Positions 27,662 to 37,687 are shown, numbered from the stretch's first letter. The stretch: 64,000 bases of DNA from an uncultured Eubacteriales bacterium (GCA_934486455.1 CAKSPR010000003.1:1-64000); one strand, 5' to 3'. Notes: a model not told the origin generated them from the sequence alone. Translations and numbers: made by a program.

Positions 27662-28947
27662 AGGTGCTTTTTAAAACCTTGGGCTGCAAGGTCAATCGGT
27701 ATGACACCGAGACCTTGCGGGAGCTTTTTGCCTGCGACGACATACTTTCGGTAAACGAGGGGGAGGAAATTCCCGATGTCGTTGTGGTAAACTCCTGCAC
27801 CGTAACGGCCGAAAGCGACCGAAAAACCCGCCAAACGGTAAGAAAAATGCGCCGTCAGTACCCCGCCGCCGTTATAGCCGTCACCGGCTGTATGCCCCAG
27901 GCTCGCCCCGAAAAGGCCAAAAGCCTGACCGAGGCCGACATAATCATCGGAAACGCCTTAAATTCCGAGCTGCCCGCCCTTGTCCGAAAATTTATGAAAC
28001 AGCGGGACAAGATTGTCGAAAGCAAGCCCCACGAGCTTCACGAAAAAATCTCTCCCCTAAGCTCCCACAGCTTTGAGGGAAGAACGAGAGCCTTTGTAAA
28101 GATCGAGGACGGATGCAACCGCTTTTGCAGCTACTGTATTGTGCCCTATGCAAGGGGCAGGGTACGCTCCAAATCCCCCGACCGCATAAGAGAAGAGCTG
28201 ACCGCCCTTGCAGCGGCGGGATATAAAGAGGCGGTCATCGCCGGAATAAACCTTTCGGCCTACGGAAGCGACATCGGTCTGACCCTTCCCGACGGAATAA
28301 AGGCCGCCGATGTTGAGGGTATCGAGCGGCTGAGACTGGGTTCTCTCGAACCCGATCAGCTTACCCCCGAGGTGCTGGACGGCCTTAAATCGGTCAAAAA
28401 GCTGTGCGGACAGTTTCATCTGTCGCTCCAATCGGGAAGCGACAGTGTGCTTAAACGCATGAACCGCAAATACGACACCGCCCTTTACCGCCGTATAATT
28501 TCCGACATAAGAGCCCGCTTTGAAAACTGCTCCGTAACCACCGACATAATGACCGGCTTTCCCGGGGAAACCGAGGAGGAATTTAACGAGACCCTGAATT
28601 TCGTCAGGGAAATAGGCTTTTCAAAGGTGCACATTTTCTGCTACTCGAGAAGAGAGGGCACCCCCGCCGCACAAATGGAAAACCAGGTGGACGAGCAGAT
28701 AAAAACCGCCCGAAGCAAGAGGCTTTCGACGGTGGCCGTGAAATGTGCAAGGGACTTTTTCGCCGCCCAGGTGGGAAGAACCGAAAATGTACTTTTCGAA
28801 CAGCAAAAAAACGGCTTTTTTGAAGGATACACCGAAAACTATACCCCTGTTAAGGTAAAGGCCGAGGAAGGACTTAAAGGCCGGATACTCCCTGTTAAAA
28901 TAACCGAATGCACAGATGAGGGATGTTTCGGAGAGGTAGTAAGGTGA
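27658..28947 (+). CDS. mtaB: tRNA t6A methylthiotransferase MtaB
   Basis: Radical-SAM enzyme that turns t6A37 into ms2t6A37 in tRNAs decoding ANN codons. 429 residues. The N-terminal UPF0004 domain starts FKTLGCKVNRYDTETL and has VNSCTVTAESDRKTRQ. The radical-SAM cluster motif is CNRFCSYCIVPYARG (about 149-163). A short C-terminal TRAM domain is present. FKTLGCKVN rather than the MiaB form supports MtaB. Translation is coupled to yhbY through an ATGA overlap. Confidence 0.93.
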   Translation: MKVLFKTLGCKVNRYDTETLRELFACDDILSVNEGEEIPDVVVVNSCTVTAESDRKTRQTVRKMRRQYPAAVIAVTGCMPQARPEKAKSLTEADIIIGNALNSELPALVRKFMKQRDKIVESKPHELHEKISPLSSHSFEGRTRAFVKIEDGCNRFCSYCIVPYARGRVRSKSPDRIREELTALAAAGYKEAVIAGINLSAYGSDIGLTLPDGIKAADVEGIERLRLGSLEPDQLTPEVLDGLKSVKKLCGQFHLSLQSGSDSVLKRMNRKYDTALYRRIISDIRARFENCSVTTDIMTGFPGETEEEFNETLNFVREIGFSKVHIFCYSRREGTPAAQMENQVDEQIKTARSKRLSTVAVKCARDFFAAQVGRTENVLFEQQKNGFFEGYTENYTPVKVKAEEGLKGRILPVKITECTDEGCFGEVVR

Positions 28948-29023
28948 CACCCCTTGGTGCGGCACAGGTAAAGGCCTTAAAGTCTCCCGGCAGCAAAAAT
29001 CAAAATTTTATAACACTTCTATA

Positions 29024-29075
29024 AAAAAGTCAAGGGTAACTTGTGCGGTTTGTCGCTGTTTTCCTTGACTTTTTC
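29024..29075 (+). terminator. Terminator of mtaB, overlapping the rny promoter
   Basis: AAAAAGTCAAGG (29024-29035) pairs perfectly with CCTTGACTTTTT (29063-29074). The right arm also contains the rny -35 hexamer. Confidence 0.75.
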
Positions 29076-29093
29076 TGCTTTTTATATTATGAT
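29065..29093 (+). promoter_or_regulatory. Promoter of rny
   Basis: TTGACT (29065-29070), 17 bases, TATGAT (29088-29093), leaving a leader of about 155 bases before rny. Confidence 0.8.
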
Positions 29094-29254
29094 ATATGTA
29101 TGTTGCGGTAGTGTCGGGAATTGTGTTCAGGCGATACTCCCCCCTGTCGCAGCACCCTTTGACCGGGCTTCGACCGCAGGCCCGTTTACGGCGTAAACAT
29201 CTTGACGAATTTTGCCGAAAAAATTGCGGTTAATATATAGGAGGTTAAAAACCC

Positions 29255-30808
29255 ATGGACATTGTATCGCTATTGATCGGCTTTGCGGTAGGCGGACTTG
29301 TGCTCGGCGTTGTATGTTTTTTCGCCGGAATGAGTCACCGCAGGAAAAAAGCCGAGGGTATCTTGGGTTCCGCCGAGGAAGAGTCCAAGCGGATACTTAA
29401 CGACGCTCTCAAAAACGCCGAGGCCAAGAAAAAAGAAACCATTCTTGAGGCAAAGGATGAAATTCATCGTTTGCGAACCGAATCCGAAAAAGAAAACCGC
29501 GAGCGCCGCAGTGAATTGCAGCGCCAGGAACGCAGACTCCAGCAGAAAGAAGAATCTCTCGATAAGAAAACCGACAACATCGAGAAGAAAGAGGAGACCC
29601 TCCGCGCCCGTCAAAAGGAAATCGAAAGCCGCATGACCGAGGCCGAGGAACTTAAAAAGCGCCAGTTTGAAATGCTCGAACGCATTTCCGGGCTGACCAC
29701 CGAGCAGGCAAAGGATTACCTGCTTAAAAATCTTGAGGGCGAGCTTGACCACGACAAGGCCGTGCTCATCCGAAACTACGAGCAAAAGCTTAAAGACGAG
29801 GCGGACGAAAAGAGCCGTCACATTTTATCCCAGTGCATACAACGCTGTGCAGCCGACCATTCCTCCGAAGCCACCGTTTCGGTCGTGCCCCTGCCCAACG
29901 ATGATATGAAAGGCCGTATAATCGGCCGTGAAGGACGAAATATCCGCGCAATCGAAACTGCCACCGGCGTTGATCTCATTATCGACGACACTCCCGAGGC
30001 CATAACCCTCTCCTGCTTTGAGCCGGTGCGCCGCGAGATTGCAAGACTGACCCTTGAAAAGCTCATTGCCGACGGACGAATTCACCCCGCCCGCATTGAG
30101 GATATGGTCGAAAAGGCCAGACGCGAGGTGGAGCACACCATTAAAAAGGAAGGCGAGCGCGCCATTCTTGAGGTGGGAATCCATAACATACATCCCGAGC
30201 TTGTCAAGCTTCTCGGAAAGCTGCACTACCGCACAAGCTACGGTCAGAATGTGCTCAACCATTCCCTTGAGGTCGCATATCTTGCGGGACTGCTTGCGGC
30301 AGAGCTGGGTGAGGACGAAACCCTTGCCCGCCGCGCCGGACTGCTTCACGACATCGGCAAGGCTCTCGACCACGAAATGGAGGGCTCCCACATCCAGCTC
30401 GGTGTTGAGGTGGCCAAGAGATACCACGAAAGCGAAGCGGTTATTCACGCAATTCACGCTCACCACGGCGACATCGAGGCCAAAACGGTCATTGCCTGTC
30501 TTGTTCAGGCGGCAGACGCCATTTCGGCAGCCCGTCCCGGTGCGAGAAGAGAAAACATCGAAAACTACATCAAGCGCCTTGAAAAGCTTGAGGAAATCGC
30601 CAATTCCTTTAACGGGGTCGAATCCTCCTATGCAATTCAGGCCGGCCGCGAGGTGCGCATAATGGTCAAGCCCGAGGTCATTTCCGATGATCAGATGGTC
30701 ATTACGGCCAGAGACATTGTCAAGAAAATCGAAAACGAGCTTGATTATCCCGGCCAGGTCAAGGTTAATGTTATCCGCGAAAGCCGCGCCGTCGATTACG
30801 CCAAATAA
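29255..30808 (+). CDS. rny: Ribonuclease Y
   Basis: Membrane-anchored endoribonuclease that starts mRNA decay in Firmicutes. The 517-residue length is standard. An N-terminal membrane helix (about 4-24) leads into a long charged coiled coil (about 30-190). The KH domain has [15 protein letters not shown] (about 215-229), and the HD phosphohydrolase domain has [12 protein letters not shown] and [12 protein letters not shown] (about 365). ATAGGAGG stands upstream of the ATG. It is monocistronic between the promoter at 29065 and a bidirectional terminator. Confidence 0.97.
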   Translation: MDIVSLLIGFAVGGLVLGVVCFFAGMSHRRKKAEGILGSAEEESKRILNDALKNAEAKKKETILEAKDEIHRLRTESEKENRERRSELQRQERRLQQKEESLDKKTDNIEKKEETLRARQKEIESRMTEAEELKKRQFEMLERISGLTTEQAKDYLLKNLEGELDHDKAVLIRNYEQKLKDEADEKSRHILSQCIQRCAADHSSEATVSVVPLPNDDMKGRIIGREGRNIRAIETATGVDLIIDDTPEAITLSCFEPVRREIARLTLEKLIADGRIHPARIEDMVEKARREVEHTIKKEGERAILEVGIHNIHPELVKLLGKLHYRTSYGQNVLNHSLEVAYLAGLLAAELGEDETLARRAGLLHDIGKALDHEMEGSHIQLGVEVAKRYHESEAVIHAIHAHHGDIEAKTVIACLVQAADAISAARPGARRENIENYIKRLEKLEEIANSFNGVESSYAIQAGREVRIMVKPEVISDDQMVITARDIVKKIENELDYPGQVKVNVIRESRAVDYAK

Positions 30809-30839
30809 TCGGACCGACGGTTTAAACTTAAAATACTAT

Positions 30840-30877
30840 AAAAAGCCCCCTTCGGACAACTCCGCAGGGGGCTTTTT
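30840..30877. terminator. Bidirectional terminator between rny and the DUF5662 gene
   Basis: AAAAAGCCCCC pairs with GGGGGCTTTTT, and an inner CGGA/TCCG extends the stem. A/T runs flank both ends of this convergent gap. Confidence 0.9.
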
Positions 30878-30915
30878 GCACGGCCGCAAATGAAAACGAT
30901 TTTGACAGACCGTCT

Positions 30916-31482
30916 TTAATAATCTTTTTTTGTTTTAACAATGCCTCTAAGATAGATGAAGGTTTTTTCCTCCCCCTCGGTGGCCAGCATTTTTAAAAGG
31001 GCTTCGAGAAAGGCCGCCGTTTCGGGATGCATTGTGCGGGAGTCTATACCCTTCATATAATATTCGAGAGGGTAGTCGTCGGTATAATCCTTTCCGCGAT
31101 AAATCTTGCTGGCCGCCACCCTGTCGCAAAACATCTCGACCGCATAGCAAAGGGGCATTTTTACCGGACAAACCTGCTGTTTTTTAATGTCGAAATCGGT
31201 CCAGTATTCAAAGTGATGTCGGTTTCTGCCCTTGTGGTGAAGCCATGCCGCGGAATAGCCGAAAAGCTCCCGCTCGGTAACGTTGGGGCTGCGGTGGCCG
31301 TTGTAATACTTTGCGCCGGGAATAAACTCGGCGGGAGAATATTTGGAAAGATCGTGTAAAAGACCGCGAAAACCAAGCCCTGCTCTAAAGCAGTGGGCAA
31401 TGACCTTGTGGCGGTGTTTTGTTATTGTATGAAAATGCTTAATGGGATGCAAAAGGGGTCCTCTCCTTATCCAATCTGCCAA
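30916..31482 (-). CDS. DUF5662-family protein
   Basis: About 188 residues; matches from memory the uncharacterised DUF5662 family, often seen in gut Clostridia. It is His-rich: KHRHKVIAHCF, then LLHDLSKYSPAEFIPGA (an HD-like pair) and WLHHKGRNRHHFEYW. The HHxxK and HDLSK patterns suggest a metal-dependent fold related to HD proteins, which is inference. TTG 31482 (or CTG 31485) follows AAGGGAAGGA; the longer reading frame runs into the glycosyltransferase gene. It is last in the parA-parB-serS-glycosyltransferase run. Confidence 0.78.
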   Translation of the reverse strand: MADWIRRGPLLHPIKHFHTITKHRHKVIAHCFRAGLGFRGLLHDLSKYSPAEFIPGAKYYNGHRSPNVTERELFGYSAAWLHHKGRNRHHFEYWTDFDIKKQQVCPVKMPLCYAVEMFCDRVAASKIYRGKDYTDDYPLEYYMKGIDSRTMHPETAAFLEALLKMLATEGEEKTFIYLRGIVKTKKDY

Positions 31483-31487
31483 CAGGG

Positions 31488-32789
31488 TTATTCCTTCCCT
31501 TTTCTGACCAGCTTTTGAAAGAGAAATCGAGAGGTGTCCTCCACCCGCTGCATGGCAATGTTTATCTCGCTGAAGGCACGGCACATTTCGTCAAAGCGCA
31601 CCCTTTCCCTTTTATGCTCTCCGCTTTTAAACCGCTCGGCCACAATCTCATACCGTTTAACGGCTCTCTCCACGGCCTCACCCCACGAGATATATATTTC
31701 GTCCATGGCCGTTTGTCCCAGCGCCTTAAGCCTGTCACGATTATCGCATGCATAGGAAAGACATTTTGCCATAGATTCTCCGTTTTCCTCGATCAAAAGC
31801 CCCGTTTTTCCGTCCTCTATCCCTTCCGAAGCACAGCTGTCTCTGAGCAGAACGCTGGCCTTGCCGCAGGCTGCCGCCTCCCGCACCACGATGCCGTTTG
31901 TGTCGAAGGAGGAGGGGAAAAGAAACAGATCCGAAAGGGTGAAATATCCGCGAATTGTCTCACGGTTATGTATGGCGCCGGTGAAAACGCACCTGTCGCC
32001 AATCCCCAGGGTCTTGGCGTAGGCCTCTATTTCCGGCCGCTCAACGCTGTCTCCCACAAAAATCATACGGAAATCCCTTCCCTCTGCGGCAATCTCCTTT
32101 AGACCGTCGAGAATGATTCTTGCTCCCTTGTACCACATAAGCCGTCCCACAAAAAGGAATACGGGAACATCGGGCGGCAGAGAGTGCTTTGTCCTAAGCT
32201 CTTCAACAAGCTCCTCGGAGGCAACACCCTTTGAAAGGTCAACGCCGTTTTCCATAACCACATAGTCCCCTTCATATCCGAGGCCGCGCAGGTTTTCTCC
32301 CGCGCCCTTGCTGACAACCCACACCTCGTCACAGGCCGAAATATTGCCCACAAGGAACTTTTTGGCGGTCTTGCGGAGAAAATTCATCTCAACCGCCTTG
32401 TTTATTTCGATGTCGAATTTTGTATGATATGTAAAAACAATGGGGGCGTCAACCTCCTGCTGAACCATGCGGGCAAGAAATGTGGAGGAAAAGGGGCAAT
32501 GGGTATGGAGCAGCACGGGGTTTGACGATTTTATGGTATTTATGGCCTTTTTCCCGAAGGGAAAGCCAAGGCGATAACCGAAACGCTTTGTTGTATTAAG
32601 GCTTGAATATCTTATGACCGGAAAGTCGAAGCTGCTGTCGTCGGCAGCGGGGTATGAGGGCGTGGCTACCGTCACATTCATGCCTTTGCCGGTCATGTAT
32701 TTAGCATAATTTACCACGGCGTTTTCCACCCCGTCTATAAGGGGCGGAAAGGAATCGTTTAAAAGACAAACCGAGCCCTTTTCAAACAT
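31488..32789 (-). CDS. Family 4 glycosyltransferase
   Basis: GT-B glycosyltransferase, 434 residues. The N-terminal domain opens NDSFPPLIDGVENAVVNYAKYM, as in GT4 enzymes acting on diacylglycerol or phosphatidylinositol-type acceptors, and HTHCPFSSTF is typical of this group. The C-terminal domain has FVGRLMWYKGARIILDGL and the nucleotide-sugar EAAACGKASVLLRDSC segment with the EX7E glutamates. The likely product is a membrane glycolipid, by inference. The ATG at 32789 follows AGGTGAT. It lies 49 bases after serS. Confidence 0.88.
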   Translation of the reverse strand: MFEKGSVCLLNDSFPPLIDGVENAVVNYAKYMTGKGMNVTVATPSYPAADDSSFDFPVIRYSSLNTTKRFGYRLGFPFGKKAINTIKSSNPVLLHTHCPFSSTFLARMVQQEVDAPIVFTYHTKFDIEINKAVEMNFLRKTAKKFLVGNISACDEVWVVSKGAGENLRGLGYEGDYVVMENGVDLSKGVASEELVEELRTKHSLPPDVPVFLFVGRLMWYKGARIILDGLKEIAAEGRDFRMIFVGDSVERPEIEAYAKTLGIGDRCVFTGAIHNRETIRGYFTLSDLFLFPSSFDTNGIVVREAAACGKASVLLRDSCASEGIEDGKTGLLIEENGESMAKCLSYACDNRDRLKALGQTAMDEIYISWGEAVERAVKRYEIVAERFKSGEHKRERVRFDEMCRAFSEINIAMQRVEDTSRFLFQKLVRKGKE

Positions 32790-32838
32790 CAAATCACCTT
32801 ATCCTATATTTAATAGTATAACGATTAATTTGCGAAAA

Positions 32839-34110
32839 CTATCCGATAATGTCGGTGTTCATATACTTTCTAAGCACCTCGGGAACGGTAACGGTACCGT
32901 CGGCATTTTGGTAATTTTCAAGAATTGCTGCCACGGTTCTGCCGACGGCAAGCCCCGAGCCGTTGAGGGTGTGGACAAACTTGGCTTTATCGCCGGCTCC
33001 GTCCTTATAACGGATGGCGGCGCGGCGAGCCTGATAATCCTCAAAGTTGGAGCAGCTGGAGATCTCGCAATAACGGTTGTAGCTGGGCAGCCACACCTCA
33101 ATGTCGTAGGTCATTGCCGAGGAAAAGCCGAGATCACCCGCCGACAGACAGACAACCCTGTAGGGCAGTCCCAGCATTTGAAGCAGCTTTTCGGCGTCAT
33201 TTGTCAGGGTTTCAAGCTCATCGTAGGAATTCTCCGGCTTTACGAATTTAACAAGCTCGACCTTGTGGAACTGGTGCTGGCGGATAAGGCCCCTTGTGTC
33301 TCTTCCCGCAGAGCCTGCCTCGGCGCGGAAGCACGCCGAAAAGGCACAGTATTTAAGGGGAAGCTTACTTCCGTCGAGAATGTCGTCACGGTACATGTTT
33401 GTTACCGGAACCTCGGCGGTGGGAATGAGAAACTCATCAGAGCCGTGGATACGATAGGCGTCCTCCTCAAACTTGGGAAGCTGTCCGGTACCGGTCATGG
33501 AGGCACGGTTTACAAGGTAGGGAGGAATGATTTCCTCATAGCCGTTGGCCGCATGGGTATCCATAAAGAAACAGAAAACAGCACGCTCAAGACGGGCTCC
33601 GAGACCTCTGTAAAAATGGAAACGGGCACCCGATACCTTGGCTGCCGTTTCCGGATCGAGAATGCCCAAATCCTTGCCTAAATCCCAGTGAGCCTTGGCT
33701 TCAAAATCGAATTTTCTCGGCTCGCCCCAGCGGCGAAGCTCGCGATTTTCTTTGTCGTCCTCACCGTCGGGAATGGTGGGATTGGGCATGTTGGGGATAG
33801 AAAGAAGGATGTTTCTCTGCTTTTCGGTCAGTTCGGAAATTTCCTTGTCACATTCCTTAACATCGTCGGACAGCGTCTTCATTCGAGCCATGATTTCCGA
33901 AAGGTCTCCGCCCTCCTTTTTAATGCGGGGGATTTCTTTTGACGCGGCGTTTTGCTCGGCCTTGAAATTGTCGGCCTTACTGCTGATAACACGGCGCTGT
34001 TCGTCGATTTTAAGAAGCTCGTCGATGGCGGCGGTATAGTCGCCGTTGCGGCGGTTGACTGCCGCCTTGACCGCCTCGGGGTTTTGTCTTATGAGCTTAA
34101 TATCTAACAT
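32839..34110 (-). CDS. serS: Seryl-tRNA synthetase
   Basis: Charges tRNA-Ser; class II synthetase of 423 residues. The N-terminal coiled-coil arm (about 30-100) binds the long variable arm of tRNA-Ser. The class II motif 2 is [25 protein letters not shown] in part, and motif 3 is [21 protein letters not shown] follows AAAGGATGACAAAAT. It is 15 bases downstream of parB, a close pairing that places segregation and tRNA charging on one transcript. Confidence 0.96.
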   Translation of the reverse strand: MLDIKLIRQNPEAVKAAVNRRNGDYTAAIDELLKIDEQRRVISSKADNFKAEQNAASKEIPRIKKEGGDLSEIMARMKTLSDDVKECDKEISELTEKQRNILLSIPNMPNPTIPDGEDDKENRELRRWGEPRKFDFEAKAHWDLGKDLGILDPETAAKVSGARFHFYRGLGARLERAVFCFFMDTHAANGYEEIIPPYLVNRASMTGTGQLPKFEEDAYRIHGSDEFLIPTAEVPVTNMYRDDILDGSKLPLKYCAFSACFRAEAGSAGRDTRGLIRQHQFHKVELVKFVKPENSYDELETLTNDAEKLLQMLGLPYRVVCLSAGDLGFSSAMTYDIEVWLPSYNRYCEISSCSNFEDYQARRAAIRYKDGAGDKAKFVHTLNGSGLAVGRTVAAILENYQNADGTVTVPEVLRKYMNTDIIG

Positions 34111-34125
34111 ATTTTGTCATCCTTT

Positions 34126-34971
34126 CTAATCTCCCAGCTTGTTTGCCAGATCCTTTAATTCGTTAATGTTATAAAATTCTATTTGCAGGGTGCCCTTTCC
34201 CTTGTTGGCAAGCACCTTTACCCGTCGGCCGAGATTTTCCGAAAGAGAAAGCTCAACCTCGTCATAAATACTGGGACGGGAACGGAGTTTTGCCATTTTC
34301 TTGCGTTTATCGGCTTCGTTCGCGTTTTTGGCCATGTCCTCAATGGTGCGGACATTTGCTCCGCTTGACGCCGCCTTCGCCGCCTTGCGAAGGGCACGTT
34401 TGTCGGAAAAAGCAAGAAGCGCGCGGCCGTGGCTTGCCGAAATAATGCCGGCTTTCATCAGCTCAAGAATGTCGTCGGGAAGCTCAAGCAGACGGATGGA
34501 ATTTGCCACCGCCGAACGGGATTTCCCCATTCGCTCGGACACCTCTTCCTGGGTAAGCCCAAAATCGTCCATAAGGCTTTTATATCCGGCGGCCTCTTCA
34601 ACAGGGTTAAGATCCTCTCTCTGGAGGTTTTCCACAAGGGCTATTTCGGCCGTTTGTGAATTGCTCAGCTCCTTTATAACCACCGGAACGGTGGAAAGAC
34701 CGGCAATCCGGGAGGCGCGCCAACGCCGTTCTCCTGCCACAAGCTGATATCTGTCTCCCTTTACGGGGCGCACAACCAAGGGCTGGAGCAGACCGTATCT
34801 TTTGATGCTGTCGGCCAACTCCTCAAGAGCCTCCTGATCAAAATCCTTACGGGGCTGATCACGATTTGGCTCTATATCCATAACCGAGATTTCGGTAGGA
34901 GAATCGGTTTCGGTGGTGTTTTCGGCAAAAAGCGAGCCGAGTCCTTTATTAAGTCCGCCTTTTTTGGCCAT
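34126..34971 (-). CDS. parB: Chromosome-partitioning protein ParB/Spo0J
   Basis: CTP-dependent clamp that loads at parS and spreads, and recruits SMC to the origin. 281 residues. The short N-terminal ParA-activating peptide KKGGLNKGLGSLF is intact, with ParB boxes at about 55-90 including GERRWRA (80-86). The parS-reading helix-turn-helix has LTQEEVSERMGKSRSAVANSIRLL (about 140-163). A C-terminal dimer domain follows. ATG at 34971 after AAAGGATG. Two parS sites lie between it and parA. Confidence 0.96.
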   Translation of the reverse strand: MAKKGGLNKGLGSLFAENTTETDSPTEISVMDIEPNRDQPRKDFDQEALEELADSIKRYGLLQPLVVRPVKGDRYQLVAGERRWRASRIAGLSTVPVVIKELSNSQTAEIALVENLQREDLNPVEEAAGYKSLMDDFGLTQEEVSERMGKSRSAVANSIRLLELPDDILELMKAGIISASHGRALLAFSDKRALRKAAKAASSGANVRTIEDMAKNANEADKRKKMAKLRSRPSIYDEVELSLSENLGRRVKVLANKGKGTLQIEFYNINELKDLANKLGD

Positions 34972-35059
34972 TATAATCATCCTTTCTTTTTAGGCATAAA
35001 GCATATAGGACGGCAGACGCGGGTAAAACGACGGTATGTTTACAGTGCTTCGAAAAAAA

Positions 35060-35075
35060 TGTTTCACGTGAAACA
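35060..35075. promoter_or_regulatory. parS site
   Basis: Exact TGTTTCACGTGAAACA between parB and parA, 34 bases from the next site. Confidence 0.92.
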
Positions 35076-35108
35076 TTTTATTGTGACTGCCCTAATGTGC
35101 TTTAAATT

Positions 35109-35124
35109 TGTTTCACGTGAAACA
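35109..35124. promoter_or_regulatory. parS site
   Basis: Exact TGTTTCACGTGAAACA between parB and parA. Confidence 0.92.
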
Positions 35125-35187
35125 TTTTTAAAGAAAAACCTGTGCATACCGTCATTAGGCACTGCCGTTTTTTCATCTGCGGGGTTT

Positions 35188-35955
35188 TTACTTCTTGTTT
35201 CTCTTTAAAAACTCCTTCGAAAGATCGCTGTAGGCCTTAGCCCCCTTGGAGGATTTGTCGTAATACATTATGGGCAGGCCGTAGCTCGGCGCCTCGGAAA
35301 TTCTTACCGCGCGGGGAATAGCGGTTTTAAAAAGCTTTTTGGGAAAGAACTTTTTGACCTCCGAAACCACCTGGCGGGTAAGGTTCAGGCGATTGTCATA
35401 CATGGTCAGTACAATTCCTTCAATTTCAAGTGAAGGATTGTACAACCGCTTTATCTGCTTCGTCGACGACACAAGCTGGGAAAGCCCCTCAAGAGCATAA
35501 TATTCGCACTGAATAGGGACAATCATGGTATCGGCGGCGCAAAGGCAGTTTATTGTAATAAGCCCCAGGGAGGGAGGACAATCAATGAAAATGTAGCTGT
35601 ATTTGTCGACAATGGGAGCGAGAGAGCGGCGAAGGCGGGAATCCCGCTGTTCCATGGCGCAAAGCTCGATTTCGGCTCCGGCAAGGTCGATACTGGAGGG
35701 AATGATGTCCACACCCTTGAATTTCGTGTGAAGAATGGCCTTTTCAACGGGCTCGGAGCCCACCAAAAGGTCATAACTGCTTACTTTAACCTCTCTTTTG
35801 TCAATTCCGTAGCCGCTGGTGGCGTTGCCCTGAGGGTCAAGATCCACAAGAAGCACCTTTTTGCCCAGCTTTCCCACTCCTGCCGCGAGGTTAACCGCCG
35901 TTGTGGTTTTTCCGACGCCGCCCTTTTGGTTGGCAACGGCAATGGTTTTAGACAA
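35188..35955 (-). CDS. parA: Chromosome-partitioning ATPase ParA/Soj
   Basis: Deviant Walker-A ATPase that moves ParB-origin complexes and, in Bacillus, tunes DnaA. 255 residues. The deviant P-loop is ANQKGGVGKTTTAVNLA (about 7-23), Walker B is YSYIFIDCPPSLG (about 117-129), and the DNA-binding basic surface is C-terminal. The TTG start has GAGGTG seven bases upstream. parB starts 216 bases on; the gap contains two parS sites. Promoter at 36049-36077. Confidence 0.96.
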   Translation of the reverse strand: MSKTIAVANQKGGVGKTTTAVNLAAGVGKLGKKVLLVDLDPQGNATSGYGIDKREVKVSSYDLLVGSEPVEKAILHTKFKGVDIIPSSIDLAGAEIELCAMEQRDSRLRRSLAPIVDKYSYIFIDCPPSLGLITINCLCAADTMIVPIQCEYYALEGLSQLVSSTKQIKRLYNPSLEIEGIVLTMYDNRLNLTRQVVSEVKKFFPKKLFKTAIPRAVRISEAPSYGLPIMYYDKSSKGAKAYSDLSKEFLKRNKK

Positions 35956-36048
35956 GCATAAACACCTCTTATCTGTCTGAAAATGCGGATTTATGGTCGG
36001 CTGTCCGCCTAAAAGGCTATTTTAAGGGGACAGTCGTTAAATCGTATT

Positions 36049-36077
36049 ATTATATTGTAAGTATATCACAATGTCGG
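36049..36077 (-). promoter_or_regulatory. Promoter of parA-parB-serS run
   Basis: On the minus strand CCGACA (36072-36077), 17 bases, TATAAT (36049-36054). The next parS site is 51 bases upstream of the -35, so ParB could influence it. Confidence 0.6.
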
Positions 36078-36127
36078 ACAAAATAAAAGAGGTTTTTAAC
36101 TGTTACGGCACTTTTTTTGCTGCAAAA

Positions 36128-36143
36128 TGTTTCACGTGAAACA
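36128..36143. promoter_or_regulatory. parS site
   Basis: Exact TGTTTCACGTGAAACA upstream of the parA promoter. Confidence 0.92.
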
Positions 36144-36237
36144 TTTATTAATTAAAAACCCATCTCCGCCCCGACAAATATCGGCCGACAGTGTTGCGGG
36201 GAAAGGCATTAAGGCCGTCGGCTCGGGTATTTATACC

Positions 36238-36266
36238 TTGTAAAGAACGCAAAAATATGCTACAAT
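36238..36266 (+). promoter_or_regulatory. Promoter of the flavoprotein pair
   Basis: TTGTAA (36238-36243), 17 bases, TACAAT (36261-36266). Two parS sites lie in the leader that follows. Confidence 0.65.
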
Positions 36267-36363
36267 AATAAAGCATTAAATCCTCCCGCAAGCGGCAATT
36301 GAACGCCCGACCGTTAAAGACGCGGCGCCTCGGTTGCCGAAGAATGAAAAACGGATTAAAAAT

Positions 36364-36379
36364 TGTTTCACGTGAAACA
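36364..36379. promoter_or_regulatory. parS site
   Basis: Exact TGTTTCACGTGAAACA within the leader of the flavoprotein gene. Confidence 0.92.
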
Positions 36380-36423
36380 ATTTTTCCGCACAAAAATAAA
36401 AAACCCCTAAAAACCATAAAAAA

Positions 36424-36439
36424 TGTTTCACGTGAAACA
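36424..36439. promoter_or_regulatory. parS site
   Basis: Exact TGTTTCACGTGAAACA, 16 bases before the flavoprotein ATG. Confidence 0.92.
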
Positions 36440-36454
36440 ATCGGCGGTGAAAAA

Positions 36455-37687
36455 ATGAAGGACAAATACGATTTAATAATAGTAGGAGGCGGCGCAGCAG
36501 GACTTTTTGCCGCCGCATACATCAGCGACCGGGCTCCCGAGCTGTCGGTTTTGGTGCTTGAGGGCAACGACAGGGTGGGTAAAAAGCTGCTGACCACCGG
36601 AAACGGTCGCTGCAACATCTCCAATGCCTCCGCATTAGAAGGAAAATATCACGGCGGTGTGGAGTTTGCCGCAGATGTCTTTAAAGGCTTTACCCGCGAA
36701 AAAACGCTGGAATTTTTCAAAAAGATCGGCATACCGACCGTTGAAGAGGAGCAGGGAAAGCTTTTTCCCATGTCCCTTCAGGCCGGCTCGGTGGTGGACG
36801 CTCTGCGTTTTAAGGCCGAAGAAAACGCCGAAATTCTTTGCGGCGGGCGTGTTTCGGCCATATCCTACGATGAAAGCATATTCGTAACAGGCGACAGGGG
36901 CGTTTTCTGCTGCGACAATGTTCTTGTGACCTGCGGAGGCAGAGCGGCGGCCAATACAGGCTCGGACGGCAGCGGATATGAGCTTTTAGAGGCCTTCGGG
37001 CACCGCTCAAACCGCTCCTTCCCGGCTATCGTTCAGATTATTACCGACACAAAAAAGACCAAGCCCCTTGCCGGCATCAAATGGGTCTGCAAGGTCACGG
37101 CAAGGGCGGGCAACGAAAAGCGCATTGAAAAGGGCGAGGTTCTTTTCACCGATTACGGCCTTTCGGGACCTCCAATCCTTCAAATTTCCCGTTTAATATC
37201 AAAAAGGGGCAGAGGCGACATCTCCCTCGACCTTTTTGACGGGGTGGAAAAGCAAGCCGTCACGGACGAAATTTACCGAAGAAGGTCGGAATTTGAAGAA
37301 AGGGAGTGCATGGAGCTTCTGACCGGCCTCATAAACAAGCGGCTTGGCCAGACGGTCGTTAAATCGGCAGGAATATCACTTTCGAGAAAATGCGGCTCCC
37401 TGACCGATGCGGAAATCGATCGAATTGCCGAGAACCTCAAAGATTTTACCCTTTCGGCCACAGGAACAAAGGGCTGGAACATGGCTCAGGTGACGGCCGG
37501 AGGCATTGATCCCTATGATTTTTATTCCGACAGCATGGAATCCCGTCTTTACGAAGGGATATACGCCGCCGGAGAAATTCTGGACATCGACGGCGACTGC
37601 GGCGGATACAATTTACAATGGGCGTGGTCGACGGCGGGTCTTGCCGCCGAGTCGGTCATAAAAAAGGTGAGAAAAAACAATGCTTAA
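36455..37687 (+). CDS. HI0933/BaiN-type FAD-dependent oxidoreductase
   Basis: Flavoprotein of the HI0933 family (the family that includes BaiN), 410 residues. The FAD dinucleotide fold is LIIVGGGAAGLFAA (about 7-20). LEGNDRVGKKLLTTGNGRCNISN is characteristic of the family, and the C terminus has DIDGDCGGYNLQWAWSTG-like residues closing the FAD site. The substrate is not known; a reductase role is inferred. The ATG at 36455 has GGCGGTGA upstream; the longer frame would translate through two parS sites. It overlaps the next gene by 8 bases. Confidence 0.88.
   Translation: MKDKYDLIIVGGGAAGLFAAAYISDRAPELSVLVLEGNDRVGKKLLTTGNGRCNISNASALEGKYHGGVEFAADVFKGFTREKTLEFFKKIGIPTVEEEQGKLFPMSLQAGSVVDALRFKAEENAEILCGGRVSAISYDESIFVTGDRGVFCCDNVLVTCGGRAAANTGSDGSGYELLEAFGHRSNRSFPAIVQIITDTKKTKPLAGIKWVCKVTARAGNEKRIEKGEVLFTDYGLSGPPILQISRLISKRGRGDISLDLFDGVEKQAVTDEIYRRRSEFEERECMELLTGLINKRLGQTVVKSAGISLSRKCGSLTDAEIDRIAENLKDFTLSATGTKGWNMAQVTAGGIDPYDFYSDSMESRLYEGIYAAGEILDIDGDCGGYNLQWAWSTAGLAAESVIKKVRKNNA

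Noticed and set aside
28925..28960. A fifth copy of the two-hairpin repeat at the end of mtaB
   Set aside because: GGTAGTAAGGT matches the repeat tail, but it is coding sequence of mtaB and the hairpin arms are missing.
36299..36454. N-terminal extension of the flavoprotein through two parS sites
   Set aside because: The added residues repeat the parS translation VSRET twice and are unlike the family, and the ATG at 36455 has a ribosome site.
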